A stretch of 25,282 bases of DNA from Verrucomicrobiales bacterium (lineage in GTDB: Bacteria; Verrucomicrobiota; Verrucomicrobiia; Limisphaerales; UBA9464). Below, in pieces: positions 8,601-15,610 of this stretch; positions within the stretch are counted from its first letter, which is position 1; each line of letters starts with the position of its first letter. The stretch spans positions 1 to 25,282 of the forward strand of contig DLVS01000816.1 in assembly GCA_003445095.1 (NCBI GenBank). Direction: 5' to 3'. The notes below the pieces were generated by a model. That model worked only from the letters and a program-made list of their open reading frames with translations. It did not search any database and was not told where the DNA came from. Position numbers and translations under genes: made by a program.

Positions 8601-9835
8601 CGAAGCTTCTATTGAAGCCTGAAGGATTTCAGCACGTGGAATTCTTGGTAACCGAAGCGTTCTCCCAACACCCGCTCCTCAGTGTCGAACAGGAACCATT
8701 CTCGACGAATTGGATTCCAGCTGCCGGAGGGGTTTACGGAATCGCCGCGACTATCCGGCTTGATAACGGCTGGATCGTAGGAACTACGACCAACCGTACG
8801 ATCACGGTGCTCCCCAGCAACGACGCCTTCGCTAATCGAAAGCCATTGGAGGGATATCGGGTTTCATGGGAGGTCTTGAGCGATCTCGCCACGTTAGAAC
8901 CCGGCGAACTTTCTCTCACGGGCATACCCAGCGCTCGCTCACTGTGGTGGTATTGGAGCGCGCCCGAATCGGGCGAAGTAGAAGTAACCTTGGTGCGCCG
9001 CGGCGCAATCACGGGGTCTGCAGCGGTGTATCAAGGAGACAGGCTGGAAGCACTCCGACGCGTCTCCATCACATCGGTTGAAAAGGCGCCGTCACCTGAG
9101 TCAGGATTCTTTGGGGCATTGACGATTACCTTTTCCGCACAAGCCTGGAACCAGTATGTGCTGGTTGTCGAAGATGCGGGCACCGTCTTTGCGCCAATCC
9201 GAGCGACCTTGCGACTCCGCGCGCTTCCAAGAAATGACAATTTCCAAGCGGGCGGAGTCCTCGCAGGATTGGCCGCGGCGGCAGAAGGTTCCAATCTCGG
9301 CACTACCCGAGAATTCGGTGAACCCCGCCACGCGAACAGCGATGGTGGACGTTCGGTGTGGTACCGATGGATAGCTCCGGCGACCGGAAACGTTAACCTG
9401 AGCATAACCGGTACTCTGTCCGCTCCAGCGCTCGCGGTGTATCGGGGTGCTGATCTCGCGACGTTGATTCCAGTGGCGTCAACAGCAGCTAGCTCGACGA
9501 ACGCAGCCCTCTCGTTTGCTGCGAGCGGCGGTACGGAATACCGAATTGCTATAGATGGAGTTTCCGGAGCGACGGGCGACTTCGTCTTCTCGCTAACTTT
9601 ATTCCCCACTCCGCCAGAACTCCGACTGGAATACCGCAGGATCTCAGGCGAGGCGTTGGAACTCCAAATCGTCGCCGCCGAGGGCCGGGAAGTCACGGTA
9701 TCTGGCAGCCCTGACCTGATCCACTGGGAACCTCTCGCAACTGCGCAGCCCAACCCCAATGGCGTCGCTAGTGTCCGATTCGAGGCTGACCAGTTAAGTG
9801 ACCTCTACTTTCTTCGTGCCAGTTCAATGCCGTAA
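5636..9835 (+). CDS. Giant secreted protein with eight NDxF/WWxWxAP modules
   Basis: A 1399-residue exported protein. The ATG at 5636 (or 5642) starts a signal-like segment, RKPFGRYALLPLCLAGFRC (7-25), with mature sequence from about residue 29. Eight diverged modules begin near residues 31, 159, 369, 493, 621, 841, 1060 and 1198. Each opens with an ND(D/N)F-like motif and has a core such as SLWYRWTSPITG or SVWYRWIAPATG followed by a VYxG strand. This resembles domains often labelled PPC-like in Verrucomicrobiota and Planctomycetota. Ig-like stretches precede modules 3, 6 and 7 (e.g. residues ~965-1058). The C-terminal ~80 residues (SPDLIHWEPL ... YFLRASS) form the tail common on such proteins, perhaps an export or anchoring domain. 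No catalytic motif is seen; adhesion or matrix function is only a guess. The frame stays open to a GTG at 5528. Confidence 0.8.
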   Translation: MDMPSARKPFGRYALLPLCLAGFRCIASPDNDDFERRISVSGPEISLRAYLLDATLEANENQLLTIDGEPAQKSAWWSWVPPRTGYAAVIYQGTSTCDQGIAFFRGSSLNGLTPVMAIGSGIFPVEEGVNYHLAAWSQCTEATPDVAEFVVRNLSSFGYDEFDSRVYYSEAKVSAWGQTVDKTRDAGEPVHGGVGQGPSEWWNWQPTESGLATIRIRGYGFSPILAAYVGDQLAALAQVSQQIDEFTWVWPATAGTTYHVAVCGKERDEAGVYEMGAAISPMFIAAPPTGSDFADPSEIAVRLEGVPLGGIPTVYWETIAGLRGQATGQPSSPIVLTDVPRGEVTLRATCRVGTMIYASPPIFITVYRRGDDFADAIVAEGQRFASIGDLGGATVEANEPPIAGSRPGTIWWHWTAPVDAFAFIQVDNAPQFSAFEVQADGGLVLQPLTVVEGFPGVPALAARRGATYAFRAAAEASTIRAVNLQAQQLLRPANDDQTNATQLVSEGGLISGNNSFATTEPDELPRGFDRSVWYDFEANQTGAWNLDLRFSATTGWDSYPQLRLFQKSTDMSWELIGHHFPVGPWRIGVEAGIHYRLSVEGPAAEPLKDFALAYGPVKEVVNDRSENALTLQTPVQFTTSLTNAAHNFNELGPSLWWKWRAPRNGTGTVTFSAPADSSDELAAIVYRQMEGTNLLFVSPRSPWVEDGALAIVFDGRRVTTFPAESGADYLIAVRPKYSGIPARPFTMGLDFTSAQVEVIGTASPFQVRLSDFDPLVENHTAGVAYGRVSQFFSQNQSSASVPPFAAEVDLGQSVNFVVRAYMTNVSGDLRVIDSAPISVLPRNDEPSGAVRLSAWAPRISGSGDNATYSVADPPWTRVQVSGLPGGSLWYRWTSPITGTVLISGGGVYDQKLFLSGRPVETQWPGSEVNVRAGQEYRFSVSGPSTNQGVGDFGLGFWYEMRFEIPPLIELESPESGVVYRSGSAVPLSAKLLLKPEGFQHVEFLVTEAFSQHPLLSVEQEPFSTNWIPAAGGVYGIAATIRLDNGWIVGTTTNRTITVLPSNDAFANRKPLEGYRVSWEVLSDLATLEPGELSLTGIPSARSLWWYWSAPESGEVEVTLVRRGAITGSAAVYQGDRLEALRRVSITSVEKAPSPESGFFGALTITFSAQAWNQYVLVVEDAGTVFAPIRATLRLRALPRNDNFQAGGVLAGLAAAAEGSNLGTTREFGEPRHANSDGGRSVWYRWIAPATGNVNLSITGTLSAPALAVYRGADLATLIPVASTAASSTNAALSFAASGGTEYRIAIDGVSGATGDFVFSLTLFPTPPELRLEYRRISGEALELQIVAAEGREVTVSGSPDLIHWEPLATAQPNPNGVASVRFEADQLSDLYFLRASSMP

Positions 9836-9922
9836 CTGTCGTGCCGAAGTACAGACGATGAAATCGATTGGGATAGGGAATTGTCGTTTCGATCTAAGTT
9901 GCCTGGCTCCTGGATATCGGTG

Positions 9923-10531
9923 CTAAGGCGGAACGATCGGCTTGAGCAGGCGGTAATCCGAACTTCTCCAGATTCCGCGGCGCTGTACCCGCGCGGCTAA
10001 CTCCAAGTTTGCGAGGTCCTTTACAACCTCTTTGGAGGGACGTCCTCCTTCGGGTGTCGTCACCATGCCTTTGGTTCGCGCCCAGCCATTCGCTACCAGT
10101 GCTTCGGCCAGACTATTCGTCCCCAGTTCGACGATCGAGTAGTATCTGGGTTCCCGCGAGCGGCCACCTGCTACGGCGAAGCTGGTTCGAACCGTGAAGG
10201 TCCGATTGGTTAGGAGTCTTTCCGTGAAATGTTTGGCGGCGACACCTCCGGCAATCGCTGTATCCAAAGACACTCCAAAATAGCGGCTCTGTTCGAGCAC
10301 GCGTTCGGGATAGGCCAAATTGCATTCCGGTGCATCAACGAAGTACAGTCTGATATTCAGCTCCTTATTTCCCGATCGAATCCGAAAACTATCGCCATCA
10401 CCATTCGCTGAAACGATGAGCGTACAATTGGTGAGCGTGGACCACGCCCGGCGCTCCGCTGCCTGCGAACTCAGACATGCCCAGCCGGTCAGAAAGACGA
10501 CGGCGACATACATTCGAGGGTTTATTCGCAT
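9923..10531 (-). CDS. Secreted thermonuclease (SNase-like)
   Basis: A ~202-residue protein with a staphylococcal-nuclease (OB-fold) domain, expected to cleave DNA or RNA with Ca2+ outside the cytoplasm. Counting from the ATG at 10531, a signal peptide (MRINPRMYVAVVFLTGW ... SQAA) is followed by GDGDSFRI and then IRLYFVDAPE. This segment supplies the equivalents of the catalytic Arg35, Asp40 and Glu43 of the S. aureus enzyme. The second catalytic arginine (Arg87) matches the Arg of REPRYYSIVEL, because this stretch through ALVANGWA aligns with the S. aureus sequence without gaps. RRGIW near the end matches the closing helix. Starts at 10549 (ATG) and 10552 (TTG) are also possible; 10531 gives the best signal peptide. 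It points away from the HAF-protein gene. Confidence 0.85.
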   Translation of the reverse strand: MRINPRMYVAVVFLTGWACLSSQAAERRAWSTLTNCTLIVSANGDGDSFRIRSGNKELNIRLYFVDAPECNLAYPERVLEQSRYFGVSLDTAIAGGVAAKHFTERLLTNRTFTVRTSFAVAGGRSREPRYYSIVELGTNSLAEALVANGWARTKGMVTTPEGGRPSKEVVKDLANLELAARVQRRGIWRSSDYRLLKPIVPP

Positions 10532-10614
10532 GGACTCGATTGAGGTCATCAAGGTGAACCGGTGGCGTCAAGGCATTGGTTCAGTGGGCAACGCTAAGCT
10601 CAGAAACGGACTGG

Positions 10615-10760
10615 TGCCGCTAGGGCGGCAGCAAGTTCCCTCGGAGCGCGGAATTTGTTCCGCCGGACGGCCAAATCGGGCCACGCGTACGGAGATTCCC
10701 AACGCCCGATCCGCGAAGAACGCTCCTGCGGACTGAAGTCCGCTCTGCCCTTGGAGCGCT
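10615..10760. repeat. Palindrome-rich intergenic element
   Basis: In the gap between the divergent nuclease and HAF-protein genes lie three hairpins. TGCCGC-TAGG-GCGGCA is at 10615-10630, GCGGAA-TTTG-TTCCGC at 10648-10663, and GCGGACT-GA-AGTCCGC at 10728-10743. GGAGCG at 10643-10648 is mirrored by CGCTCC at 10721-10726, and GGAGCGC recurs near 10753. The paired GGAGCG-flanked palindromes suggest a dispersed repeat or miniature element distinct from the 170-bp unit. It could also act as a terminator region for upstream transcripts or as 5' regulatory sequence for the HAF gene. The rest of this 336-base gap shows nothing recognisable. Confidence 0.5.
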
Positions 10761-10858
10761 CGTTGCCTACCATCCGATCTCAGAGCTTGATGCAGCCGTC
10801 TGGTGCAGCGACTGGCCGCAGCTCGTGTTTGCCGACAGGATTCCGATGGATACCTTTC

Positions 10859-10862
10859 GGAG
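10859..10862 (+). promoter_or_regulatory. Ribosome binding site deciding the HAF-protein start
   Basis: GGAG lies five bases before the ATG at 10868. It supports this start over the upstream open frame, which would read through the palindromic element, and the ATG begins a signal peptide. Confidence 0.6.
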
Positions 10863-10867
10863 CTTTT

Positions 10868-12373
10868 ATGAAATACCCTACCACCGGCACTATTGCTCTT
10901 TTCATCGCGAGTGGACTCGTGCCGGTGGTCGCCGATTATTCGGTTGTGGATCTTGGGCCTGGTACGGGCGTCGCCATCAACAACAGTGGCAACGTCGCCC
11001 GCAATCAGGACCATAAAGCATATTTTCACCGAGGGACTGAGATCATTCCCGTCGTTCCTCGGCCACTTGGGGATCCATTCGTCGATATCAGTGCAACGTA
11101 CCTAAGTGATGCCAACGTCGTTCTGGGTTCCGGAACTTCCGTCGGTCCCGTGCAGTTCTGGTGGAGCGAGTCCGACGCTCTTACTCGGGGATCGGGTGAG
11201 TACCGTCTCAATGCGATCAATAGCAGCGGCTGGGGCGTCGGTGCGTGGCTCCCCGCTTTCCGAACGCCAGTGATCCCGATTAGCGGAAAATATATTCCGG
11301 ACGGGGAATTCACGCTTCGGACTTTCGTGATCGGCGAGCTTCTCGAGGTAAACGAGAGCGGAATTCAGGTGGGTTACTTGGCCAGCCAGGAAGGCGCCAG
11401 TTTGCCGTATTTGGGAGTGCGAGCGCGGGCGGCCAAGTTGGGCACGGACCAGACCGACGTGATCTATCTCGATATGCGGCCTCCTGGTCAGCCAATTTAT
11501 AACCCTTCTGACGCAGCAACCCGGCTGAGTGAAGCCCATGCCATCAACGAGGCGGGCACAGTCGCGGGTCGGATGGTGCAGGAAGCTGGGGGGCCTTGGC
11601 ATGCGTTCCGTCACGTGGGGCAGGGAATGGAAGACCTGGGCACCTTGGGCGGCACGGAAAGCGAAGCTGTTGGTATCAATGACTCGGGTGTGATCGTCGG
11701 CCGAGCCCAGCGGGCGGATGGGCAATGGCGGGCCATGATTTATCAGGGAGGTGCGATGGTGGACCTCAATACCTTGGTGCCCGCCGAAGTTTCGGCGACG
11801 ACGGTGCTCATCCGCGCCAACGGCATAAACAATCTGGGGCAGATTTTGGTCGATGGCGTAAAGGATGGCGCCACCAACGCAATCGTACTCATGCCGGGAG
11901 GTGTCATCGCCCCACCGCAAATTACGAGTCAGCCGCAATCCCAGTCTGCCGGCGTGGGGGAAACGGTGACTCTTTCGGTCTCGGCTACGGGTGCCTTGCC
12001 TTTGCGATACCAGTGGTGGAAGGGAAACGGGACACTCTCAGGGGCTACCGACCAGACCCTCGTTCTGACCAACGTGAATGCGTTCGATCAGGATACCTAC
12101 CGCGTTGATGTGAGTAACAGCGACGGCTCCGTGTCGAGCGAGCCGGCCACCGTCACGGTGTTGGATCCGGAACTGACTCCACAGGCCTTGGTCGGATTGG
12201 TTATCGTGGGTGAAGTGGGCGGCCGCTATCGGATCGACTTCAAACCCAGCTTCAACAGCCCTGAGTGGCAACTGTTGGACACGATTTCACTGACCAACAA
12301 ACCTCAGTGGTACGTGGACCTCGACTCCGCCACCAATCGGACACGCATCTATCGGTCGGTTCGGCTCCCGTAA
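10868..12373 (+). CDS. Secreted HAF-repeat and Ig-like domain protein
   Basis: A 501-residue exported protein. Signal peptide MKYPTTGTIALFIASGLVPV ends near VVA-DYS (about residue 22). Residues ~23-345 form a beta-repeat region with HAF-type repeats, clearest in MEDLGTLGGTESEAVGINDS and HAINEAGTVAGR; each repeat ends in (A)IN(D/E)xGxxVG. Residues ~350-434 are an Ig-like domain (ITSQPQSQSAGVGETVTLSV, YQWWKGNG, DTYRVDVSNSDG). The last ~60 residues (YRIDFKPSFNSPEWQLLDT ... RIYRSVRL) match the tail of the 1399-residue protein in pattern, with SPxW and a closing aromatic-Arg motif. The shared tails suggest one secretion or sorting route. HAF repeats have no established biochemical function; I assign none. 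Confidence 0.8.
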   Translation: MKYPTTGTIALFIASGLVPVVADYSVVDLGPGTGVAINNSGNVARNQDHKAYFHRGTEIIPVVPRPLGDPFVDISATYLSDANVVLGSGTSVGPVQFWWSESDALTRGSGEYRLNAINSSGWGVGAWLPAFRTPVIPISGKYIPDGEFTLRTFVIGELLEVNESGIQVGYLASQEGASLPYLGVRARAAKLGTDQTDVIYLDMRPPGQPIYNPSDAATRLSEAHAINEAGTVAGRMVQEAGGPWHAFRHVGQGMEDLGTLGGTESEAVGINDSGVIVGRAQRADGQWRAMIYQGGAMVDLNTLVPAEVSATTVLIRANGINNLGQILVDGVKDGATNAIVLMPGGVIAPPQITSQPQSQSAGVGETVTLSVSATGALPLRYQWWKGNGTLSGATDQTLVLTNVNAFDQDTYRVDVSNSDGSVSSEPATVTVLDPELTPQALVGLVIVGEVGGRYRIDFKPSFNSPEWQLLDTISLTNKPQWYVDLDSATNRTRIYRSVRLP

Positions 12374-12439
12374 CGAGTTTCTTCACTTCCGCGGCATGGC
12401 TCTCCCAATACACCCGTCTTCTCAATCAGGATTTGCCGG

Positions 12440-12865
12440 ATGCGACTCCTACGGCTATTCAGTCCATTGTTGCGGCGAATCCATTCCATCCTGTGCGTCC
12501 TACTGGCGATCCTCTGGGTGCCATTGACGGCGCATTGCGAGGTCTCGGAGCTGCTCGGCGTTGGCGTGGAGCATTCCCAGGATTGTTCGGAACACTCGGG
12601 CTCAACTCCGGCGGGCGGATGCGATCATTGTTCACTGTGCCAGGTTGTTGATGGTGGGCTGGTGATTAGCTCAGGTCTGCACCTGAATCTAAAACCCGCT
12701 CTCCTCCCAGTTTTTGATATCAGTCGTGGTGAAGTCGTTGAGGTCTTCGTTGGCGCTCCTGAGTTTCTGCCATCACCACCCCGACGCGATGAGCGAGCAC
12801 CTTCTGCCTGGCGGTTTCTCCTACGCACGGCTCTCTCGCCGCGCGCTCCCTCCTGCGTGAGCTGA
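12440..12865 (+). CDS. Cys-rich exported small protein of the metal-efflux locus
   Basis: A 141-residue protein with a signal segment (residues ~14-33, HSILCVLLAILWVPLTAHC). The following mature region is rich in His and Cys, with EHSQDCSEHS (44-53) and CDHCSLC (61-67). The C-terminal end, SAWRFLLRTALSPRAPSCVS, is of a kind I associate with small exported proteins encoded just before CzcCBA/CusCBA operons, roughly the DUF2946 style. A role in periplasmic metal binding or handover is inferred from the motif and from being first in this locus. The ATG at 12440 is 66 bases after the HAF gene stop. Confidence 0.6.
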   Translation: MRLLRLFSPLLRRIHSILCVLLAILWVPLTAHCEVSELLGVGVEHSQDCSEHSGSTPAGGCDHCSLCQVVDGGLVISSGLHLNLKPALLPVFDISRGEVVEVFVGAPEFLPSPPRRDERAPSAWRFLLRTALSPRAPSCVS

Positions 12866-12933
12866 CGGCACCCGTTTGGGCGCCGCGGTACTATCCCGGC
12901 ATTTTCGTGCCCGGGTGTTCCCTCCCTGCAGTT

Positions 12934-12949
12934 GGCGGATAGGTCCGCC
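12934..12949. other. Hairpin before the outer-membrane factor gene
   Basis: GGCGGA-TAGG-TCCGCC forms a perfect 6-base stem 23 bases before the ATG at 12972. A TTTTTT tract lies 13 bases further on, too far for a classical terminator. It may modulate expression in the leader of this gene. Confidence 0.3.
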
Positions 12950-12971
12950 CAAATTCCGCCGCTTTTTTGAT

Positions 12972-14273
12972 ATGTCCCGTTCTATTTTCTATCTGACCGT
13001 TTGTCTCGCTGCCGCGATTGGACTGGTTGCCCGCGCCGCGAATGACGCCACGTCCGCCGATGCTGTGACCATCGAGGAGTTGGTCAGCAGCACCCTCGCG
13101 CAGAGTCCGGAACTCCGCTTTTATGAAGCAGAAATCGCGGCCGCCCAAGCCGGCCGCAAAACCGCCGGACTACTCGCGAATCCGGAAGTCTCGGGTTCCA
13201 TCGGCACCAAGCGCACTCGCGATGCGGCCGACAATCTCGCCGGGGAAGGTCTGGCTTGGTCGGTCTCGGCGATGCAGAATTTTGAATGGCCCGGGCGGCT
13301 TGGGCTCCGCAAGGCGATCGCCAACCGGGATGTGGCGCTTGCCGAATTGGGATTGGCTCGGTTCCGGGCGTCGCTCGCTGCCCGGACTCGGCTCCTGGCC
13401 TACGGTTTGTTCGCCGCAGAAGAAAAGGCGGAAGCCACCGCTGAGGTGGCCGACCGAATGCGCGCGCTCAAAGAGGTGCTCGTTCAGCGCGATCCCGCTG
13501 GGATTACTCCCCTCCTGGAGACACGAGTCATCGAGGCAACCGAACTCACCACCCAACGTCAGGCAGCAGAAGCGGCACTCGCGGTGGAGTCGGCGCTGTT
13601 GGAACTGAACGCGCTTCGTGGACTAACGAACTCGGGGCGGTTGGTGGTCAAACCCGCCGAGCTGTCGTTTCGCCCAACGTTTGAGCTCCCGCAACTTCTG
13701 AGTCTCGCCCGAACCAATAACTTCGACCTCCGGCTGCGAGCGGTCGAGCTCGAGCAACAGGGGTTCCGCGTGGATTTGGCCAAGAACGAGCGGTGGCCTG
13801 GAATTAGTGTTGGGCCGATGATTTCGGAAGAAAACGCGGTCGACCGCGAACGCATCATCGGGGCGGGCGTTTCGTTTCCGTTGCCGTTGTGGAATCGGAA
13901 CGGAGCAAACATCGCCGCGGCGAAGGCGCGACAACTGCAGGCAGAGACATTGCTGGCGGTTGCCGAGCGGGACACCGACCGGCAGGTGATCCAGGCGGCC
14001 ACGACTTACCGCACGAAGCTCCGAGAAATGGAACGTTGGCGGCCCGATGCCATCGCGCATTTCCGAAGTGCGGCGGATCTGGCTGATCGACAGTATCGAT
14101 TGAGTGCTCTCCCGGCGGCGACCTATGTCGAATTGCAGCGTCAATATCTCGAGGCCATGAGCGGCCTGCTCGACACGAAGCGTGAGGCGTTGGAAGCGGC
14201 GCAGCAATTGGAACTGCTCACGGGTCTTCCCGAGCCGCTCGTCACCACCAAACCGCCGGAGGCTCGGCCATGA
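12972..14273 (+). CDS. TolC/CzcC-type outer-membrane efflux protein
   Basis: A 433-residue outer-membrane factor of the OEP family, forming the trimeric channel of a tripartite metal-efflux pump. The signal peptide is MSRSIFYLTVCLAAAIGLVARAA. Two homologous helical halves follow: VTIEELVSSTLAQSPELRFYEAEIAAAQAG starts the first, and LPQLLSLARTNNFDLRLRAV with RWPGISVGPMISEEN starts the second. Long Ala/Glu/Arg-rich stretches fit the helical barrel. LPLWNRNGANIAAAKAR is the typical turn in the second half. The upstream frame is open to 12876, but only the ATG at 12972 yields a proper signal peptide. The protein partners the adaptor and RND pump downstream. Confidence 0.85.
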   Translation: MSRSIFYLTVCLAAAIGLVARAANDATSADAVTIEELVSSTLAQSPELRFYEAEIAAAQAGRKTAGLLANPEVSGSIGTKRTRDAADNLAGEGLAWSVSAMQNFEWPGRLGLRKAIANRDVALAELGLARFRASLAARTRLLAYGLFAAEEKAEATAEVADRMRALKEVLVQRDPAGITPLLETRVIEATELTTQRQAAEAALAVESALLELNALRGLTNSGRLVVKPAELSFRPTFELPQLLSLARTNNFDLRLRAVELEQQGFRVDLAKNERWPGISVGPMISEENAVDRERIIGAGVSFPLPLWNRNGANIAAAKARQLQAETLLAVAERDTDRQVIQAATTYRTKLREMERWRPDAIAHFRSAADLADRQYRLSALPAATYVELQRQYLEAMSGLLDTKREALEAAQQLELLTGLPEPLVTTKPPEARP

Positions 14274-14282
14274 GCCAGCCCC

Positions 14283-14364
14283 GTAGGAGACGAAGTAATC
14301 CATCTCATTGGAGCGGCGCGTGGTCACGGGGAGGAATAGGGAGTCTCGTTACCTCGTCTCCTAC
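14283..14364. repeat. GTAG-ended inverted repeat element (82 bp)
   Basis: GTAGGAGACGAAGTAA at 14283-14298 is matched at 15 of 16 positions by the reverse complement of 14349-14364. It fills most of the 139-base gap between the outer-membrane factor and adaptor genes. It may be a second dispersed repeat family with GTAG termini, and once transcribed its arms could fold into a long stem that tunes expression within the efflux operon. Confidence 0.65.
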
Positions 14365-14397
14365 CAGGGCTCACAGTCCCGCTCCACCGCCGGATTT

Positions 14398-14403
14398 GGG
14401 AGG
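14398..14403 (+). promoter_or_regulatory. Ribosome binding site deciding the adaptor start
   Basis: GGGAGG lies nine bases before the ATG at 14413 and supports this start, which begins a lipoprotein signal. The longer open frame from 14308 would begin inside the inverted repeat element. Confidence 0.65.
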
Positions 14404-14412
14404 CCCGGTCCG

Positions 14413-15168
14413 ATGAGACCCTTCCTGCTAGCAGCTGTGGCCCTGTTCCTCTTGGCGGGTTGCAAACGCCCAGAAGAATCCACAGATCGCCCTGAAACGG
14501 GGCACGCTCACCATCATGAAGGAGAAGCTGAACCACCGAGCGGTGCGTCTTACAAGAATGGTGAGGGCGTGCGGGTCGAAGAAGAGACCAAGGAGTTGCT
14601 CGGGCTGGAAACGATCGGAGTTGCAGCAAAGCCATTGGTGAGAAACGTCCAATTTGTGGTCCAAGCATTTCCCGCCACCAGAGCAAACGATCCAGCGCGC
14701 TGGCAGGCGATCGGTTTGATTTCCAAGACCGTTGTTACCGGAGTCGAACCAGGCCAAGAGGTTGTCCTCCGCGCCCAGGACGGTAAGACCTTCAAGGGAA
14801 AGGTGAAATCCATTGGCGCCCTGCAGGACCGAGTCGACGGCGAGACGGAGGTGGTGGTCGAATTTCCCAACCCAACCCCGTCATCGACCGCGATCAACTT
14901 CCTCCACGCCACCCTGAGCCTACCGGCCAGCGCCAGTCAGACAGTGGTTCCCGAGAGCGCGTTGTTGCGCACCGCGGAAGGGACGTTCGTCTACGCCGTC
15001 AACGGCAACGCATTTCAACGCGTCGCCGTGAAGACTGGAACCCAGGCCGATGGTTTCGTGGAGATCACCGAAGGCTTGCTCGAAGGCGACTCGGTGGTCA
15101 CCCGGCCAGTCGAAATCCTCTACCTCGTCGAACTTCGGGCAACCAAAGGCGGCGGACACAGCCATTGA
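14413..15168 (+). CDS. Short RND periplasmic adaptor lipoprotein (CzcB/CusB-like)
   Basis: A 251-residue membrane-fusion protein of the metal-efflux pump. It has a lipoprotein signal with lipobox LLAGC (Cys17), then a His-rich segment HAHHHEGE (31-38). The body contains a beta-barrel-like part (WQAIGLISKTVVTGVEPGQE, FKGKVKSIGALQDRVDGETE, ATLSLPA) and a membrane-proximal part (VVPESALLRTAEGTFVYAVN, VAVKTGTQADGFVEITEGL). It closes with GGGHSH. Typical CzcB/CusB adaptors have about 380-500 residues; here the lipoyl domain and alpha-helical hairpin that contact the outer-membrane factor are not recognisable. It may be a compact form or a deleted one. His clusters at both ends suggest metal binding. 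The usual next gene, the pump, is displaced by an inserted cassette. Confidence 0.75.
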   Translation: MRPFLLAAVALFLLAGCKRPEESTDRPETGHAHHHEGEAEPPSGASYKNGEGVRVEEETKELLGLETIGVAAKPLVRNVQFVVQAFPATRANDPARWQAIGLISKTVVTGVEPGQEVVLRAQDGKTFKGKVKSIGALQDRVDGETEVVVEFPNPTPSSTAINFLHATLSLPASASQTVVPESALLRTAEGTFVYAVNGNAFQRVAVKTGTQADGFVEITEGLLEGDSVVTRPVEILYLVELRATKGGGHSH

Positions 15169-15171
15169 GGG

Positions 15172-15223
15172 CAGAAATCAGAAATCAACGGTCAGAGGTC
15201 AACGAACAGAGGTCAAAGATCAG
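15172..15223. repeat. Degenerate CAGAGGTC-type repeats, left flank of the IVS gene
   Basis: Imperfect ~10-base repeats of the form CAGAAATCAG, GTCAGAGGTC, ACAGAGGTCA, AAGATCAG run from just after the adaptor stop to the stop codon of the opposite-strand four-helix-bundle gene. Related repeats lie on the other side of that gene. Confidence 0.7.
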
Positions 15224-15600
15224 TTATGAGCCAGAAGCCATTTTTCGGGATGAAGCAGCATGGAGCCGAGCAGTTTGCCGACCTCGCTGCTGAGGGCCGC
15301 CAATTTATTGTGTTCCGCTATGGTGACGTACCCGCATTCAAGGGCGAAATCCAAACACGAATCCGTCTCGGCGTTTTCACCATCGCAATCCGTCAGCTTG
15401 GAAACGAAATGCGCTTCGTAGCGCCGCTTGGCCCAGGCCTCGCGGAGATTGAGACAAATCGAGCGCGACGCTCGCCGGATCTGACTCGTGAGGGCATACC
15501 GTTCCTCCAGTGGAAAGGTCTTGCTCAATCTGAATATCCGCATCGCAAGTTCATAGCTCTTCTCGTAGGCGACAAGTTCCTTGGCCGATCTGATTTGCAT
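15220..15600 (-). CDS. Four-helix-bundle protein (23S rRNA intervening-sequence family)
   Basis: A 126-residue helical protein related to the proteins encoded by 23S rRNA intervening sequences and to the bAvd accessory proteins of diversity-generating retroelements. Family blocks are visible: ELVAYEKSYELAMRIFRLSK, FPLEERYALTSQIRRASRSI, CLNLREAWAKRR and FVSKLTDCDGENAETDSCLD. No rRNA and no reverse transcriptase is in this window, so this is a free-standing copy. It lies on the opposite strand between adaptor and pump genes and is flanked by degenerate repeats, so it looks like an inserted cassette. The ATG at 15600 is chosen; a TTG two codons upstream is possible. Family function is not established, though the bAvd relatives bind nucleic acid and reverse transcriptase. 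Confidence 0.85.
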   Translation of the reverse strand: MQIRSAKELVAYEKSYELAMRIFRLSKTFPLEERYALTSQIRRASRSICLNLREAWAKRRYEAHFVSKLTDCDGENAETDSCLDFALECGYVTIAEHNKLAALSSEVGKLLGSMLLHPEKWLLAHN

Positions 15601-15610
15601 ATCCAAAGGC

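Noticed and set aside
9031..9759. 242-residue minus-strand open frame
   Set aside because: Antisense to the last modules of the 1399-residue protein, with no recognisable domain; typical of GC-rich DNA.
11102..11938. 278-residue minus-strand open frame
   Set aside because: It lies wholly antisense to the HAF/Ig gene, whose protein has a signal peptide and recognisable domains; the antisense product has none.
15220..15600. Diversity-generating retroelement, suggested by the bAvd-like protein
   Set aside because: No reverse transcriptase and no template/variable repeat pair with adenine-biased differences was seen near this gene.
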